Source of the DNA: Roseibium litorale
Lineage (GTDB): Bacteria > Pseudomonadota > Alphaproteobacteria > Rhizobiales > Stappiaceae
Length of the DNA stretch: 51,129 nt
Direction: 5' to 3'
NCBI RefSeq assembly: GCF_014842915.1
Contig: NZ_JACYXI010000021.1
Location: forward strand, 1-51,129
How positions within the stretch are numbered: position 1 is the stretch's first letter; each line of letters begins with the position of its first letter. Position numbers and translations under genes: made by a program. The notes beneath the pieces were generated by a model. The model was not told where the DNA came from. It was given only the letters and a program-made list of their open reading frames with translations, and did no database searches. Shown here in pieces: positions 33,301 through 42,402 of the stretch.

Positions 33301-35152
33301 CGGCGACATGTCCGGCGACGTTTTCGGCAATGGCATGCTTCTGTCCAAGCAGACCCGGCTCGTGGCCGCCTTCGACCACCGCGATATCTTCCTCGATCCG
33401 GATCCGGATACCGCAAAATCCTGGAAGGAGCGCAAACGGGTTTTCGACCTCGGCCGCTCGTCCTGGAAGGACTATAACGAGAAGCTGATTTCCAAGGGTG
33501 GCGGCATCTTCCCGCGTTCGGCCAAGTCCATTCCGCTGTCTCCGGAGGCACAGGCCCTGCTGGGTATCTCCCGGCCTCAGGCAACGCCTCAGGAGGTTAT
33601 GACCGCCATCTTGCGGATGAAGGTCGACCTGCTGTGGTTCGGCGGCATCGGCACCTACATCCGTGCCTCCACGGAAACAGATGCGGATGCAGGCGACCGT
33701 GCGAATGATGCGATCCGTATCACGGCCAGCGACGTGGGTGCCAAGGTGATTGGCGAGGGCGCAAACCTCGGCATGACCCAGAAGGCCCGTATCGAGTTCA
33801 ACCGCAAGGGTGGCCGCTCCAATTCGGATGCCATCGACAACTCTGCCGGCGTGAACTCTTCCGATATGGAAGTGAACATCAAGATCGCCCTCGGCGCGGC
33901 CGTCAAATCCGGCAAGCTGACCATCGAGGAGCGCAACGAGCTTCTGGCGCAGATGACCGATGAGGTTGCCGGTCTGGTGTTGCGCAACAACTATCTCCAG
34001 ACCCTGGCGATCTCCATGACGGAGCGACGCGGCATGGAAGACTTCGGTTATCAGGGCCGGATGATGCGCCAGCTGGAACAGGCGGGTCTTCTTGATCGGA
34101 CCGTCGAGTTCCTGCCGGACGACACGACACTTACCGAAATGGCGAAGACCGGGACACCTTTGACCCGCGCCGAATTGGGTGTTCTGCTCGCCTACGCCAA
34201 GCTCACTCTTTATGATGAGCTGCTGTCCAGCACCGTTCCGGATGACAGCTATCTCAGCCGCGAGCTGTTCCGCTACTTCCCGGACCAGATGGCAGAGGCT
34301 TATAGCGACGAGATTTCCGGCCACCGTCTGCGCCGGGAAATCATCGCCACCATGCTGGCAAACTCCATGATCAACCGGGGCGGTCCGACCTTCATGACCC
34401 GGCTGATGGACCAGACCGGCGCAAGCCCGGCGGACATTGCCCGCAGCTTCGTCGCAGTCCGCAATAGCTTTGACCTGACGGACCTCAACACCGAGATTGA
34501 CACCCTCGACAACAAGGTCGATGGCGGCATTCAGCTTGAGCTCTATTCGGCAGTCGAAGACCTCTTGATCGAGCAGGTCGTGTGGTTCAAGCGGAATCTT
34601 TCCTTCGAGGGTGGCATCTCCGATGTGGTCGAACGCTTCGGCACTGGGATCAAGGACCTTCGCGCGCGCCTTGCCGGCCTGCTTGGCCCGGACCATTCGG
34701 CGGAGTTAGAACGCCAGACGGCCCGCTACATTGAATGCAAGGTTCCGGAGGCGCTCGCCCGCCGGATTGCCTGGCTTCCGGTGGAGGCTGCAATCCCCGA
34801 CGTGGTGATTGTCGCGGAAGAAACAGCGGCCAATCTGGACCTTGCCGCGAAAGCCTTCTTTGACGTTGCGGCCCACTTCCGCATCGGCGCGATGGATGCC
34901 CTCGCCCGCGAACTGACGATCTCCGATTACTACGACGGCCTTGCCCTCGACCGCGCCCGGTCGATCCTGGCCGCCGCGCACCGGGGCATCGCCAAGGAAG
35001 CCATCGCAAGCGGAAGCTTCGAGGCCTGGCTGTCCAAGCATGAGCATTCGGTTGCCCGCACCACGCGCACCGTCAACGAGATCCTGGATGGCGACCTGAG
35101 CGTCTCCAAGTTCTCCGTTGCGGCCAGCCTGCTGGCTGAGCTGACCAAGTAA
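30341..35152 (+). CDS. NAD-specific glutamate dehydrogenase, large (180-kDa) type
   Basis: 1,603 residues from the ATG at 30341 behind AAAGGGACGG; an upstream ATG at 30308 lacks a site. The N-terminal ~700 residues hold regulatory ACT-like domains (RVSVVNPSFKADGQ, NDNMPFLVDSVMAELQ). The catalytic domain has ARGGLRWSDRPQDFRTE, GAKGGFVPK near residue 850 with the conserved lysines, and the NAD-binding part GVGDMSGDVFGNGMLLS. It deaminates glutamate to 2-oxoglutarate with NAD, a catabolic role, usually under allosteric control by amino acids. It stands alone with its own terminator. Long open frames on the opposite strand come from codon bias. Confidence 0.95.
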   Translation: MPDKKQAAKNALIESIHQSLKSESEALADFTREFYLRGAAEDLVNYSQDELTAFARHAWSDFQSHQKGTHRVSVVNPSFKADGQLAGELTVVEVVNDNMPFLVDSVMAELQESRLEVNLVLHPIFNVERDTKGGLISATGKKKGAPREDDQESLIHIHIGRIDSEEARQALQARLNSVLNDVGAAVQDWNAMKKRLVRAINSYKTGQAAGGGDDLWEAIHFLEWMANDNFIFLGMREYRFEGGVADGELSPNDGTGLGLLANPDVRVLRRGNEFVQITPEVREFLMKPDPLIIAKANVKSKVHRRVHMEYVGAKLFDEDGKLAGELRIVGLFTSTAYTEPTSTIPFLRRKVASVLAKAGYDPESHSGRALTNVMESFPRDELFQIDKDTLFDFAMTILQLDERPRIRVLARADRFDRYVSILCFVPRDRYTTEVRLNIGTYLASVFEGRLSAWYVTYPEGPLARVHFIIGRDKGQTPQPDQEELEKAVATMVRTWPDGLRDALKARFDPVKARELSDRYALAFHGGYKEVYSAETALTDVLKLETLSRERQTAITFFRNSGTSGDRLSLKVFHLDAPIPLSARVPLLENMGFKVINERTYRITPTDQDLSYLHEMTLESSRAGVVADLADDLRDRLESLFMAVWMGRAENDGYNALVLSAGLAWRDIAVIRALSRYLRQVGIRFSEDYMWTTLNNYPQIAAKLVDLFHARFNPAASDQDRDVETARLESEIAAALDTVSSLDDDRILRRFQNVIDSILRTNFFQLDGNGQPKPVFAFKINSRNIEDMPRPRPFREIFVYSPRVEGVHLRFGMVARGGLRWSDRPQDFRTEVLGLVKAQQVKNAVIVPVGAKGGFVPKFLPDPATDREGWFQEGTASYKIFINALLDVTDNLVDDKVVPPAGVQRYDGDDPYLVVAADKGTATFSDTANGISEGRDFWLGDAFASGGSAGYDHKKMAITARGAWEAVKRHFREMNRDIQTEPFTAAGVGDMSGDVFGNGMLLSKQTRLVAAFDHRDIFLDPDPDTAKSWKERKRVFDLGRSSWKDYNEKLISKGGGIFPRSAKSIPLSPEAQALLGISRPQATPQEVMTAILRMKVDLLWFGGIGTYIRASTETDADAGDRANDAIRITASDVGAKVIGEGANLGMTQKARIEFNRKGGRSNSDAIDNSAGVNSSDMEVNIKIALGAAVKSGKLTIEERNELLAQMTDEVAGLVLRNNYLQTLAISMTERRGMEDFGYQGRMMRQLEQAGLLDRTVEFLPDDTTLTEMAKTGTPLTRAELGVLLAYAKLTLYDELLSSTVPDDSYLSRELFRYFPDQMAEAYSDEISGHRLRREIIATMLANSMINRGGPTFMTRLMDQTGASPADIARSFVAVRNSFDLTDLNTEIDTLDNKVDGGIQLELYSAVEDLLIEQVVWFKRNLSFEGGISDVVERFGTGIKDLRARLAGLLGPDHSAELERQTARYIECKVPEALARRIAWLPVEAAIPDVVIVAEETAANLDLAAKAFFDVAAHFRIGAMDALARELTISDYYDGLALDRARSILAAAHRGIAKEAIASGSFEAWLSKHEHSVARTTRTVNEILDGDLSVSKFSVAASLLAELTK

Positions 35153-35201
35153 GGGCAAGCGCGCAGCTGACGCGGCATGCACAAGCCCTCTCGAATGTGC
35201 T

Positions 35202-35233
35202 AATCCCCGGCCATGTGCCGGGGATTTCCGTTT
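35202..35233 (+). terminator. Rho-independent terminator after glutamate dehydrogenase
   Basis: AATCCCCGGC/GCCGGGGATT makes a perfect 10-bp stem with loop CATGT, followed by TCCGTTT. It lies 49 bases past the stop and just ahead of the next gene's ribosome site. Confidence 0.65.
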
Positions 35234-35270
35234 CAGGCACTCGAAATGCCGCGTGGAGGAAGCTACAGCC

Positions 35271-36632
35271 ATGAGTGAGACCGGTCTCCCTGCCAAGCGG
35301 ATCGCCCTGTGGTCCTGGATCCTGTTTGACTGGGCGGGACAGCCCTTCTTCACCCTTGTGACCACCTTTGTGTTTGCACCCTTCGTCGCAACGGCCCTGG
35401 CAGCAACACCGGAACAGGGACAGACCCTCTGGGGATTTGCAACATCCGCATCAGGCCTTGCGATTGCCTTGCTCGCGCCTGTTCTTGGCGCCATCGCGGA
35501 TGCAACCGGTCACCGGAAACCCTGGATTCTGGCCTTCTCAATTCCCTTCGTGATTGCCTGCATCTGTTTGTGGTTTGCCGCCCCCGGCAGCCCCCATGCG
35601 CTGACGATCGCCCTTGCGGGCTTTGCCGCCGCAACGCTGTGCATCGAGTTCGCGACCGTCTTCAACAACGCGATGATGACGGATCTGGTGCCACGCACGC
35701 ATGTGGGCCGGCTGTCTGGCACCGGTTGGGCGATGGGCTACGCTGGAGGTCTCGTCAGTCTTGTGCTGGTGCTTGGGTTTCTCGCGGCAAGCCCGGACAC
35801 CGGAAAAACCCTTCTCGGGCTGGATCCTATCCTTGGCTCCGATACGGCAAGCCGGGCCGGCGACCGGGCAACCGGGCCTCTCTCTGCCCTCTGGTATGTG
35901 GTGTTCGTACTGCCGCTATTCCTGTTCACGCCGGATGCGCCGCGCAGATCGGCCCTCGGACCAGCGATCCGAAGCGGTGTTGCGGCGCTCATTGCAAGCC
36001 TGCGCCTCGCACGGCAGAACAAGCGCATCTTCCTCTTTCTCCTGGCCAACATGGCCTACAAGGACGGGCTGGTCGCCCTCTTTGCCTTTGGCGGCATCTA
36101 TGCCGCGAGCCAACTCGGCTGGGCAGCCTTCCAGATCGGCAGCTTCGGCATACTTCTGACGGTGACAGGCACGATCGGCGCAGTGATCGGCGGCCGCATG
36201 GATGACCGCTACGGCCCCAAGCTGGTGCTCTATGCCTCGCTCGCCCTGCTGATCGCCTCCGGCCTCGGCCTGATCTCCATCGACCGGGACACGATCCTGT
36301 TCGTGTTGCCCGTTCCCGCCTCCACCACGCCTGGATTGACGGGATCCCTGCCAGAACTCCTGTTCCTGTCTCTTGGCGGCGTGATCGGATTTGCGGCAGG
36401 CCCTTTGCAGTCAGCGTCCCGCAGCCTTCTGGTTCACCTCGTTCCGGAGGAAAACATCGGCCAATATTTCGGTCTGCTCGCCCTCTCAGGCAAGGTCACC
36501 AGCTTCCTGGCGCCGCTTGCGGTCAGCATTGCAACCATCATGACCGGCAGCTTGGCTGCGGGCATGTCGCCCATTTTGGTGTTCTTTGCCCTTGGCGCTG
36601 TGTTGCTGACCCAGGTACGGCCAGAAAAATAA
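35271..36632 (+). CDS. UMF1-type major facilitator transporter
   Basis: 453 residues from the ATG at 35271, with GGAGGAA upstream. The start ALWSWILFDWAGQPFFTLVTTF is the Atg22/UMF1 signature (W-x-x-FDWA). About 12 membrane segments follow, with a family MFS loop (DATGHRKPW) between TM2 and TM3 and VIGGRMDDRYGPK in the second half. Bacterial members are poorly characterised and the substrate is unknown. It is separated from the previous gene by a terminator. Confidence 0.85.
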   Translation: MSETGLPAKRIALWSWILFDWAGQPFFTLVTTFVFAPFVATALAATPEQGQTLWGFATSASGLAIALLAPVLGAIADATGHRKPWILAFSIPFVIACICLWFAAPGSPHALTIALAGFAAATLCIEFATVFNNAMMTDLVPRTHVGRLSGTGWAMGYAGGLVSLVLVLGFLAASPDTGKTLLGLDPILGSDTASRAGDRATGPLSALWYVVFVLPLFLFTPDAPRRSALGPAIRSGVAALIASLRLARQNKRIFLFLLANMAYKDGLVALFAFGGIYAASQLGWAAFQIGSFGILLTVTGTIGAVIGGRMDDRYGPKLVLYASLALLIASGLGLISIDRDTILFVLPVPASTTPGLTGSLPELLFLSLGGVIGFAAGPLQSASRSLLVHLVPEENIGQYFGLLALSGKVTSFLAPLAVSIATIMTGSLAAGMSPILVFFALGAVLLTQVRPEK

Positions 36633-36706
36633 ACAGAAAAATCACTAGGCAGACGGGAAACTGTGCAGTGCCTCAGATCCCTGGCTTTGCCCTCAGGGCA
36701 ATTCCA

Positions 36707-36886
36707 CTACGGATAAGATGTATGGACTTGATCCCGCAACGTCCGGACTCCTCTTGCCTGTTTTTCAATTGGTTCACCGGACATAGCCAGGACGGCCATA
36801 AACGCTGACCCAGTGCCTAGAAACTGCTGCTCAGTCCCGCCCAGAGTGGCATCAACACTCTTGCGCAGCTTTTCCGGGTTCCTCAT
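36707..36886 (-). CDS. Small helical protein of unknown function (59 residues)
   Basis: ATG at 36886, stop at 36707-36709. The protein reads MRNPEKLRKSVDATLGGTEQ at the start, continues with a mid-hydrophobic stretch (GTGSAFMAVLAM) and ends in a charged helix (RGVRTLRDQVHTSYP). The balanced composition and lack of low-complexity suggest a real gene. The ribosome site is weak (AGAGG about 15 bases away). No family is recognised. It is the only candidate gene in the 379-base gap 36633-37011. Confidence 0.4.
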   Translation of the reverse strand: MRNPEKLRKSVDATLGGTEQQFLGTGSAFMAVLAMSGEPIEKQARGVRTLRDQVHTSYP

Positions 36887-37011
36887 AAGAAATCTCGAAA
36901 CCTCTTTTCAAACAAAGCCTTGAACCAGTTTCAAAGCAGGTTTCAGCACCATCTCAAACTTGAAATCTCCTGATGCCGCCTCCCCGGCAGCAGGAGATGA
37001 AAAGGAGCATC

Positions 37012-37992
37012 ATGCACATCAAGACGATCGCCACCCTGGCCATATTCCTGTCCGGGTTCGGCTACGCCATGGCCGAACCAGTTTTAAGCCCGGACATGGC
37101 TGTCCGAGAGGAAATCTACCCGTTCGCGACACAGACCCTTTCCGATGAACAGTTTCTGACCGGTACCAGCGGAAAGGCTGAGCAAATCGGCGGGATCTTA
37201 AGCCTTCCTCAGGGAAAAGGCCCCTTCCCTGCTGTGGTGCTGATGCATGGCTCAAGCGGCGTTGGCGCCAACATTGAACCCTGGGTTCGGCAACTAAACG
37301 GCAAGGGCATCGCAACCTTCACCATCGATTCCCTCACCGGACGCGGTTACAAGCAGCTGGGCGACAAGCAGGCCGCCCTTGGCCGTCTGAACTACATTGC
37401 CGACATCTACGGCGCTCTGGACATTCTCGCTCACCACAGCTCGATTGATCCGAAGCGTATTGGCCTTCTGGGCTTCTCACGCGGCGGCCAGGCCGCGCTT
37501 TACGCAAGCATGACCCGTTTCAACAATCTCTGGAACAAGTCTGGCGCCCGGTTCGCAACCTATGTGCCGTTCTATCCAAACTGCGTCTCTGTCTATAAGG
37601 ACGATGACAAGCTGGAGGCGGGTCCAGTGCGAATCTTCCACGGCGGAGCAGACGACTACAATCCGGCGGGGGTTTGTGAAGACTACACCCAACGTCTGAA
37701 AAAGGCTGGCGTGGACATCGAAATGACCGTCTATCCGGAAGGAGAGCACGGATTTGACGTTCCAACCCTTTTTGGAAAGTCATTACAGTCCAAGACCGCG
37801 CAAACAGCCAGGAACTGCAAAATCAGGGAAGCTGAGAACGGTATTCTCATGAACCTCGACACCAGCGCGCCCTTCACCTACGAGGACCAATGCGTCGTGC
37901 TGGGCCCCCACGTAGGCGGAAATGCCGCTGCGGCTGAAGCAGCTTACAGTGCAGTTCTTGCTCATTTCGTGAAAACCTTTGAGCTGAACTGA
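37012..37992 (+). CDS. Secreted dienelactone-hydrolase-type alpha/beta hydrolase
   Basis: 326 residues from the ATG at 37012 with AAGGAG 4-9 bases before. A signal peptide covers 1-21 (IATLAIFLSGFGYAMA). The alpha/beta-hydrolase triad is S156 (GFSRGGQAA), D214 (HGGADDYNP) and H246 (EGEHGFD); DLH proper uses Cys as nucleophile. The oxyanion strand is VVLMHGSSG. It is exported and would cleave an ester or lactone; the substrate is open. A strong terminator follows. Confidence 0.85.
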   Translation: MHIKTIATLAIFLSGFGYAMAEPVLSPDMAVREEIYPFATQTLSDEQFLTGTSGKAEQIGGILSLPQGKGPFPAVVLMHGSSGVGANIEPWVRQLNGKGIATFTIDSLTGRGYKQLGDKQAALGRLNYIADIYGALDILAHHSSIDPKRIGLLGFSRGGQAALYASMTRFNNLWNKSGARFATYVPFYPNCVSVYKDDDKLEAGPVRIFHGGADDYNPAGVCEDYTQRLKKAGVDIEMTVYPEGEHGFDVPTLFGKSLQSKTAQTARNCKIREAENGILMNLDTSAPFTYEDQCVVLGPHVGGNAAAAEAAYSAVLAHFVKTFELN

Positions 37993-38014
37993 CCTAACGT
38001 CAGTAAAATTGACG

Positions 38015-38044
38015 ACGCCCGCTCAACCAGCGGGCGTTTTTTTG
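38015..38044 (+). terminator. Rho-independent terminator after the hydrolase gene
   Basis: ACGCCCGCT/AGCGGGCGT is a perfect 9-bp GC-rich stem with loop CAACC, followed by eight T. Confidence 0.9.
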
Positions 38045-38143
38045 TTCAATGAGGAGAAAGTCACCTTGGCGGATCGCGGACCAGATAAATTTAGTCCAGT
38101 ACCTGAACTTTTGTAAGTCTTAATTTACTAGTCGTTAATTTGC

Positions 38144-38177
38144 AAGTGGTTGATTATTGATAGAATAACAACCACTT
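38144..38177 (+). promoter_or_regulatory. 9-bp inverted repeat in the leader of the chemoreceptor gene
   Basis: AAGTGGTTG (38144-38152) and CAACCACTT (38169-38177) are exact complements around an AT-rich 16-base loop, ending 12 bases before the ATG. It could be an operator or a translation-controlling hairpin next to the ribosome site. Confidence 0.45.
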
Positions 38178-38189
38178 AGGTCTCCCGTT

Positions 38190-39881
38190 ATGCTCAATCG
38201 CATTGGTCTCGGCGTCAAGTTCTGGCTCCCGGTCATTACCCTAACCATACTCTCAATCATCGTCGCAACCGTTAGTCTGTCGGCGTTGAGCAGTGCCTTG
38301 TTCGATGAACGGAGCAAGCAAACACAATCTGTGGTAGAAGTAGCCCTGTCTGCAGCGGACTTTTATCACAAGCTCGAGCTTGCCGGTGAAATGTCCACCG
38401 AGGAGGCACAGACCCGCGCAAAGGCGGCGATTGCTTCCCTGCGCTATGATGGTGACGGCTACGTATTCATCTATACCCTTAACGGGATCCGCGTGATTTC
38501 TCCCAAACCAGAGCTGGTCGGTCTGAGCGGCTGGGACACGAAAGATGCCAAGGGCAAGTATCAGATCCGCGAGATGATCGCCGCCGCCAAGGCGGGAGGC
38601 GGAAGCGTCGACTATTTCGTCTCGCGGCTTGGGGGCGAGGAGCCCATGCGAAAGATTTCCTGGGCCCAAACTTACGAACCTTGGGGCTGGGTCTTCGGAA
38701 CGGGTATGTATGTCACAGACGTTCAGAAAACCTTCTGGAGCAAGGCGCTTCAGTTGATCGCTATCATCCTTGCCGGCGGCGCGATCGCTGTTTCCATCGC
38801 CTATGCCGCGATCCGCAACATTTCCCGTCCGCTGAAGGCCCTGACCGAGAACATGCGCCAGCTGCATGATGGCAATACGTCCATCGTGGTTGCCGAGACT
38901 GACCGCGCAGACGAGATCGGCGAAATGGCAAGGGCAATGGAGGTATTCGTCCAGAACGAGCGCGACCGCAAGCAGCTGGAAGTCGGCGACGCCGCACGTC
39001 AGCAGAAGGACCGGGAGCGTGCACACAACATCCAGAACCTGTCCGGTGACTTCGAAACGCAAGTTCATGGGCTTCTGGAAACGATTACCAGCTCCGTCTC
39101 TGACCTGAAGGCAGCCTCTATGCAGCTGAGCAGCGGCGCGGAGCACACGTCGGAACGCAGCCGCTTTGTGGAGCATGCCGCCGCCAACGCCTCCCACAAC
39201 GTGGAGACCGTTTCCGCCGCTGCAGAAGAGCTGTCCGCTTCCGTCAATGAGATCAACCGTCAGGTTGTCACCTCTGCCGAGGTGGCGTCCCGCGCAGCGA
39301 CTCAGGCCAGCACAACCAACGAGCGTGTTCGCGGTCTTTCAGAGGCAGCCAGCCGCATCGGCGACGTCGTGAACCTCATTCAGGCCATCGCGGAGCAGAC
39401 CAATCTCCTGGCGCTGAACGCCACGATTGAGGCGGCCCGCGCCGGGGAGGCTGGACGCGGCTTCGCGGTCGTTGCCGCGGAAGTGAAGGAACTGGCCAAC
39501 CAGACCTCAAAGGCAACAGAAGAAATCTCCACTCAGATCTCCAGCATTCAGTCTGAAACAGGCGCAGCAGTGGAAGCCATCAACGAAATCACCGAGACTG
39601 TGGCCAAGATCAACGAGATCACCTCGACCATCTCCGCCGCCGTTGAACAACAGGGCGCAGCAACCGCCGAGATCGCCCGCAATGTTCAGGAAGCCGCGGA
39701 GGGGACCAACAACGTGTCCCTGAACATCGCGGAAGTTTCCCAGGCCGCGGAGCAGACCAACCAGACCTCAAACGCCGTTTCCACTGCGGCGCAATCTCTC
39801 GACCAGCAGGCGGCGGCTCTGCGGCAGCAGATCGCAGACTACATTGGCGGGGTCAAGGCGAACAGCATCGAAGCGGCCTGA
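38190..39881 (+). CDS. Methyl-accepting chemotaxis protein with single Cache domain
   Basis: 563 residues. TM1 at about 10-33, a periplasmic Cache-type (sCache_2) domain of about 150 residues ([36 protein letters not shown]), TM2 at about 188-208, HAMP to about 262, then the long signalling coiled coil. The hairpin tip that binds CheA/CheW is [19 protein letters not shown] near 400. It senses a small ligand outside and steers motility. It converges on a second receptor with a closely related signalling domain. Confidence 0.93.
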   Translation: MLNRIGLGVKFWLPVITLTILSIIVATVSLSALSSALFDERSKQTQSVVEVALSAADFYHKLELAGEMSTEEAQTRAKAAIASLRYDGDGYVFIYTLNGIRVISPKPELVGLSGWDTKDAKGKYQIREMIAAAKAGGGSVDYFVSRLGGEEPMRKISWAQTYEPWGWVFGTGMYVTDVQKTFWSKALQLIAIILAGGAIAVSIAYAAIRNISRPLKALTENMRQLHDGNTSIVVAETDRADEIGEMARAMEVFVQNERDRKQLEVGDAARQQKDRERAHNIQNLSGDFETQVHGLLETITSSVSDLKAASMQLSSGAEHTSERSRFVEHAAANASHNVETVSAAAEELSASVNEINRQVVTSAEVASRAATQASTTNERVRGLSEAASRIGDVVNLIQAIAEQTNLLALNATIEAARAGEAGRGFAVVAAEVKELANQTSKATEEISTQISSIQSETGAAVEAINEITETVAKINEITSTISAAVEQQGAATAEIARNVQEAAEGTNNVSLNIAEVSQAAEQTNQTSNAVSTAAQSLDQQAAALRQQIADYIGGVKANSIEAA

Positions 39882-39907
39882 TCCCCCAGCGCCTCCACCG
39901 AAATGGA

Positions 39908-39943
39908 AACCCGCCAAAGGCAGGCAAGCCTTTGGCGGGTTTT
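39908..39943 (+). terminator. Terminator after the single-Cache chemoreceptor
   Basis: AACCCGCCAAAGG/CCTTTGGCGGGTT is a 13-bp perfect stem with an 8-base loop, ending in TTT. Confidence 0.8.
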
Positions 39944-40034
39944 CTGTTTGCTCCGCTCCTGCCGGACAGTGAACCCTCTCTTCGGGCTGTGAAGGCAGTC
40001 CAGGCAGAAGTCCTCTGCCTTTGGTAGAAGCGCA

Positions 40035-40068
40035 AAAGCCCGCCCCGGCTAAAGCCGGAGGGGGCTTT
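40035..40068. terminator. Bidirectional-looking terminator between convergent chemoreceptors
   Basis: AAAGCCCGCCCCGGC and GCCGGAGGGGGCTTT form a 15-bp stem with one mismatch and one wobble pair. A/T runs lie on both sides, so it can stop transcription of the minus-strand receptor gene and of read-through from the plus strand. Confidence 0.7.
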
Positions 40069-40097
40069 CTATTGTTTCAGAGCCGCTGTGAAGCTGG

Positions 40098-42206
40098 TCA
40101 GGCGACTGAACGGACACCGGACAGGAAGTGCTCGACTTCTGCCTGGAGGTTCTTTGCTTCGCCTTGAAGAACCTCCGCAACCGAGTTCACCTGACGCGCG
40201 GTGCTGCCGGTTTCATCGGCAGAAGAGGCCACGGTCACGATGCTGCGGGCCACTTCCTGGGTTCCATTCGCCGCTTCCTGAATGTTGCGGGCGATTTCCT
40301 CGGTGGCCTGACCTTGCTGGTCGACCGACCCTTGAATGCTTGTGGCGATCTCGTTCATCTTCTCGATGGTCATAGAGATGCCCTGGATCGCACCGACAGC
40401 GCCTTCCGTCTCGCTCTGAACCGACTGGATCTGCATGGAGATCTCGTCCGTTGCCCGGGCGGTCTGATTGGCCAGCTCCTTGACTTCCGCGGCCACGACC
40501 GCGAAGCCGCGTCCAGCCTCGCCGGCGCGGGCCGCCTCGATCGTGGCGTTCAGCGCCAGGAGGTTGGTCTGCTCGGCAATGTCGGTGATCAGCTTGACCA
40601 CTTCGCTGATGCGGTTGGCCGCCTGTGCCAGCCCTTCGATCTTCTGGTTCGTTGCCTGGGCCTGATCCACGGCCTGACCGGCAATGGTGGCAGACTGTGC
40701 CATCTGACGGCGGATTTCTTCCACAGAGGCCATCAGCTCTTCGGCGGCGGAGGCAACCGTTTCCACGTTGGAAGAAGCTTCCTCAGACGCCGCCGCCACC
40801 ATGGTGCTCTGGGCGCTGGTTTCGTCCGCGCCCTTGGTCAAAACAATCGCCGCAGAGTTCAGGTCCGAGACCTGGCGCAACACCGTCTCCGTCAAGCTGC
40901 TGACCTTCTGGTCAAAGGCCTGGGACAGATTGCGGATCTGCTGGGCCCGCTCGACCTGGCGCTGCTGCTGTTCCTTCTGCTCCGCCCCCAGCGCTTCTGC
41001 CTGCTGGGACTTGTCGCGGAAGACTTCCAGCGCACGGGAAATCCGGCCCATTTCATCGCCGCGTTCCGTATCGGCAATCGGCTCGTCGTATCGCTGATCG
41101 ATCAGAGCCTGAATGCTGCCGACCGCCCGCTCCAGCGGACGGCGCACCACCGATGTGCTGACGAAATAGATGGACACGGCAACGACCAGCAGCAGAACAA
41201 GACCGACGCCGATGATCATCACGGTGATGTGGTTGGAGGCAGCACTCAGGGTGCTGGCCGGAACGTTGACGACAACTGACATCGTGGTGCCGGAGTTGCC
41301 GATTTCAACCGACTTGATAATGCGCAGCACTTCCGTACCGAGAGTATTGGAGTACCCGGTATAGACGAAGTCCTTGCCATCCTTGACGGCCTTCAACAGC
41401 GTGTCCTTGACGGCGAGATCAGCCGCGGAACGGCCTTCCGCCCAAGGCTTGCCAAGCAAGGCCGCGTCCGGGTGAGCAACCCACTGCCCTTCCTGCGAAA
41501 GCAGATAGACAGATCCTGTCCCTAGCGGAACCTGCTTGCCCAGTGCCTCGGAGAGTGGCGTCAACAGAATGTCGCCACCCGCGACGCCAATGATTTTACC
41601 TTTTTCGATCAGGGGTTCACTGAAAGAAACGCCAGTAACCGTCTTGCCGTCCGCATCCCAGCTGTAGGGCTCCGTGACAAATGTCTTGCCCGTTCGATAG
41701 GGAACGTTGAACCAGGCGCCCGTCGTTTCAGATCCCACCTCCAGGTCGTCGATAGGACGGTATCCGGTCTTGCCGTCGGGAAGACGGAAGAAGTAGGGCG
41801 ACCAGCCACCCGATCTCGAGTCGTATTTCTCGTTGCCCTTGAACTCTGCGTCTTTCCCGTCAAACATGTCATTGACAACCACGCCCCAGGCACCCGACAT
41901 GGCTGGATTGGCAAGAAGATTTTCTTCTACCACAGCCATCCACTGTTCGCGATCAGCATTTCCGGCGCGCTTGAGACCATTCAAGGAATAGGCAAGTCCC
42001 TGAGCTGACTTCAGGCCGTTTTCCATGGTTCTGCGGACAAATTCCGCCTGTTCGCGCGCAACCGCTTCGGCCTGGGACTCCGCCTGTTCGTCGGCGGTGA
42101 GTGACGCCTGCCAAGCAATAAAACCAATGCCAATTACCAGCGCCATAGCGAGTGTCAGGACACTTACCGCCACCAGTTTGGTGGTGATTGTCGCTTTCTG
42201 AAACAT
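40098..42206 (-). CDS. Methyl-accepting chemotaxis protein with double Cache domain
   Basis: 702 residues from the ATG at 42206 with GGAGA upstream; the frame extends to 42272 without support. TM1 at about 9-30; the periplasmic part of about 270 residues fits a dCache_1 sensor ([67 protein letters not shown]). TM2 lies near 305-325, then HAMP and signalling domain with [20 protein letters not shown]. dCache_1 receptors often bind amino acids or amines. Ligand not determined here. Confidence 0.92.
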   Translation of the reverse strand: MFQKATITTKLVAVSVLTLAMALVIGIGFIAWQASLTADEQAESQAEAVAREQAEFVRRTMENGLKSAQGLAYSLNGLKRAGNADREQWMAVVEENLLANPAMSGAWGVVVNDMFDGKDAEFKGNEKYDSRSGGWSPYFFRLPDGKTGYRPIDDLEVGSETTGAWFNVPYRTGKTFVTEPYSWDADGKTVTGVSFSEPLIEKGKIIGVAGGDILLTPLSEALGKQVPLGTGSVYLLSQEGQWVAHPDAALLGKPWAEGRSAADLAVKDTLLKAVKDGKDFVYTGYSNTLGTEVLRIIKSVEIGNSGTTMSVVVNVPASTLSAASNHITVMIIGVGLVLLLVVAVSIYFVSTSVVRRPLERAVGSIQALIDQRYDEPIADTERGDEMGRISRALEVFRDKSQQAEALGAEQKEQQQRQVERAQQIRNLSQAFDQKVSSLTETVLRQVSDLNSAAIVLTKGADETSAQSTMVAAASEEASSNVETVASAAEELMASVEEIRRQMAQSATIAGQAVDQAQATNQKIEGLAQAANRISEVVKLITDIAEQTNLLALNATIEAARAGEAGRGFAVVAAEVKELANQTARATDEISMQIQSVQSETEGAVGAIQGISMTIEKMNEIATSIQGSVDQQGQATEEIARNIQEAANGTQEVARSIVTVASSADETGSTARQVNSVAEVLQGEAKNLQAEVEHFLSGVRSVA

Positions 42207-42402
42207 CCTTCGTCTCCATCGGCGCCCAGCATCGTGGGGAGGCGATGCCCGGAAACTCAACCGTGAAAACAAAAGTAGGCGACAGATCTTAATAAGTTCT
42301 GCCGCCCATCGCTGCTTTTCTGAAACTCAAGTAAGCAATTAATACTACAACTCAGGCAATTAATCGCACAGACTGACGCAGTATATCATTGATTGCGACT
42401 TG

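Noticed and set aside
32393..34696. 767-codon open frame antisense to glutamate dehydrogenase
   Set aside because: Its codons mirror the strong third-position GC bias of the real gene; composition is low-complexity and no domain is recognisable.
39380..40600. Long near-identical inverted similarity between the two chemoreceptor genes
   Set aside because: Explained by the shared, highly conserved signalling domain in convergent genes and not by a mobile repeat.
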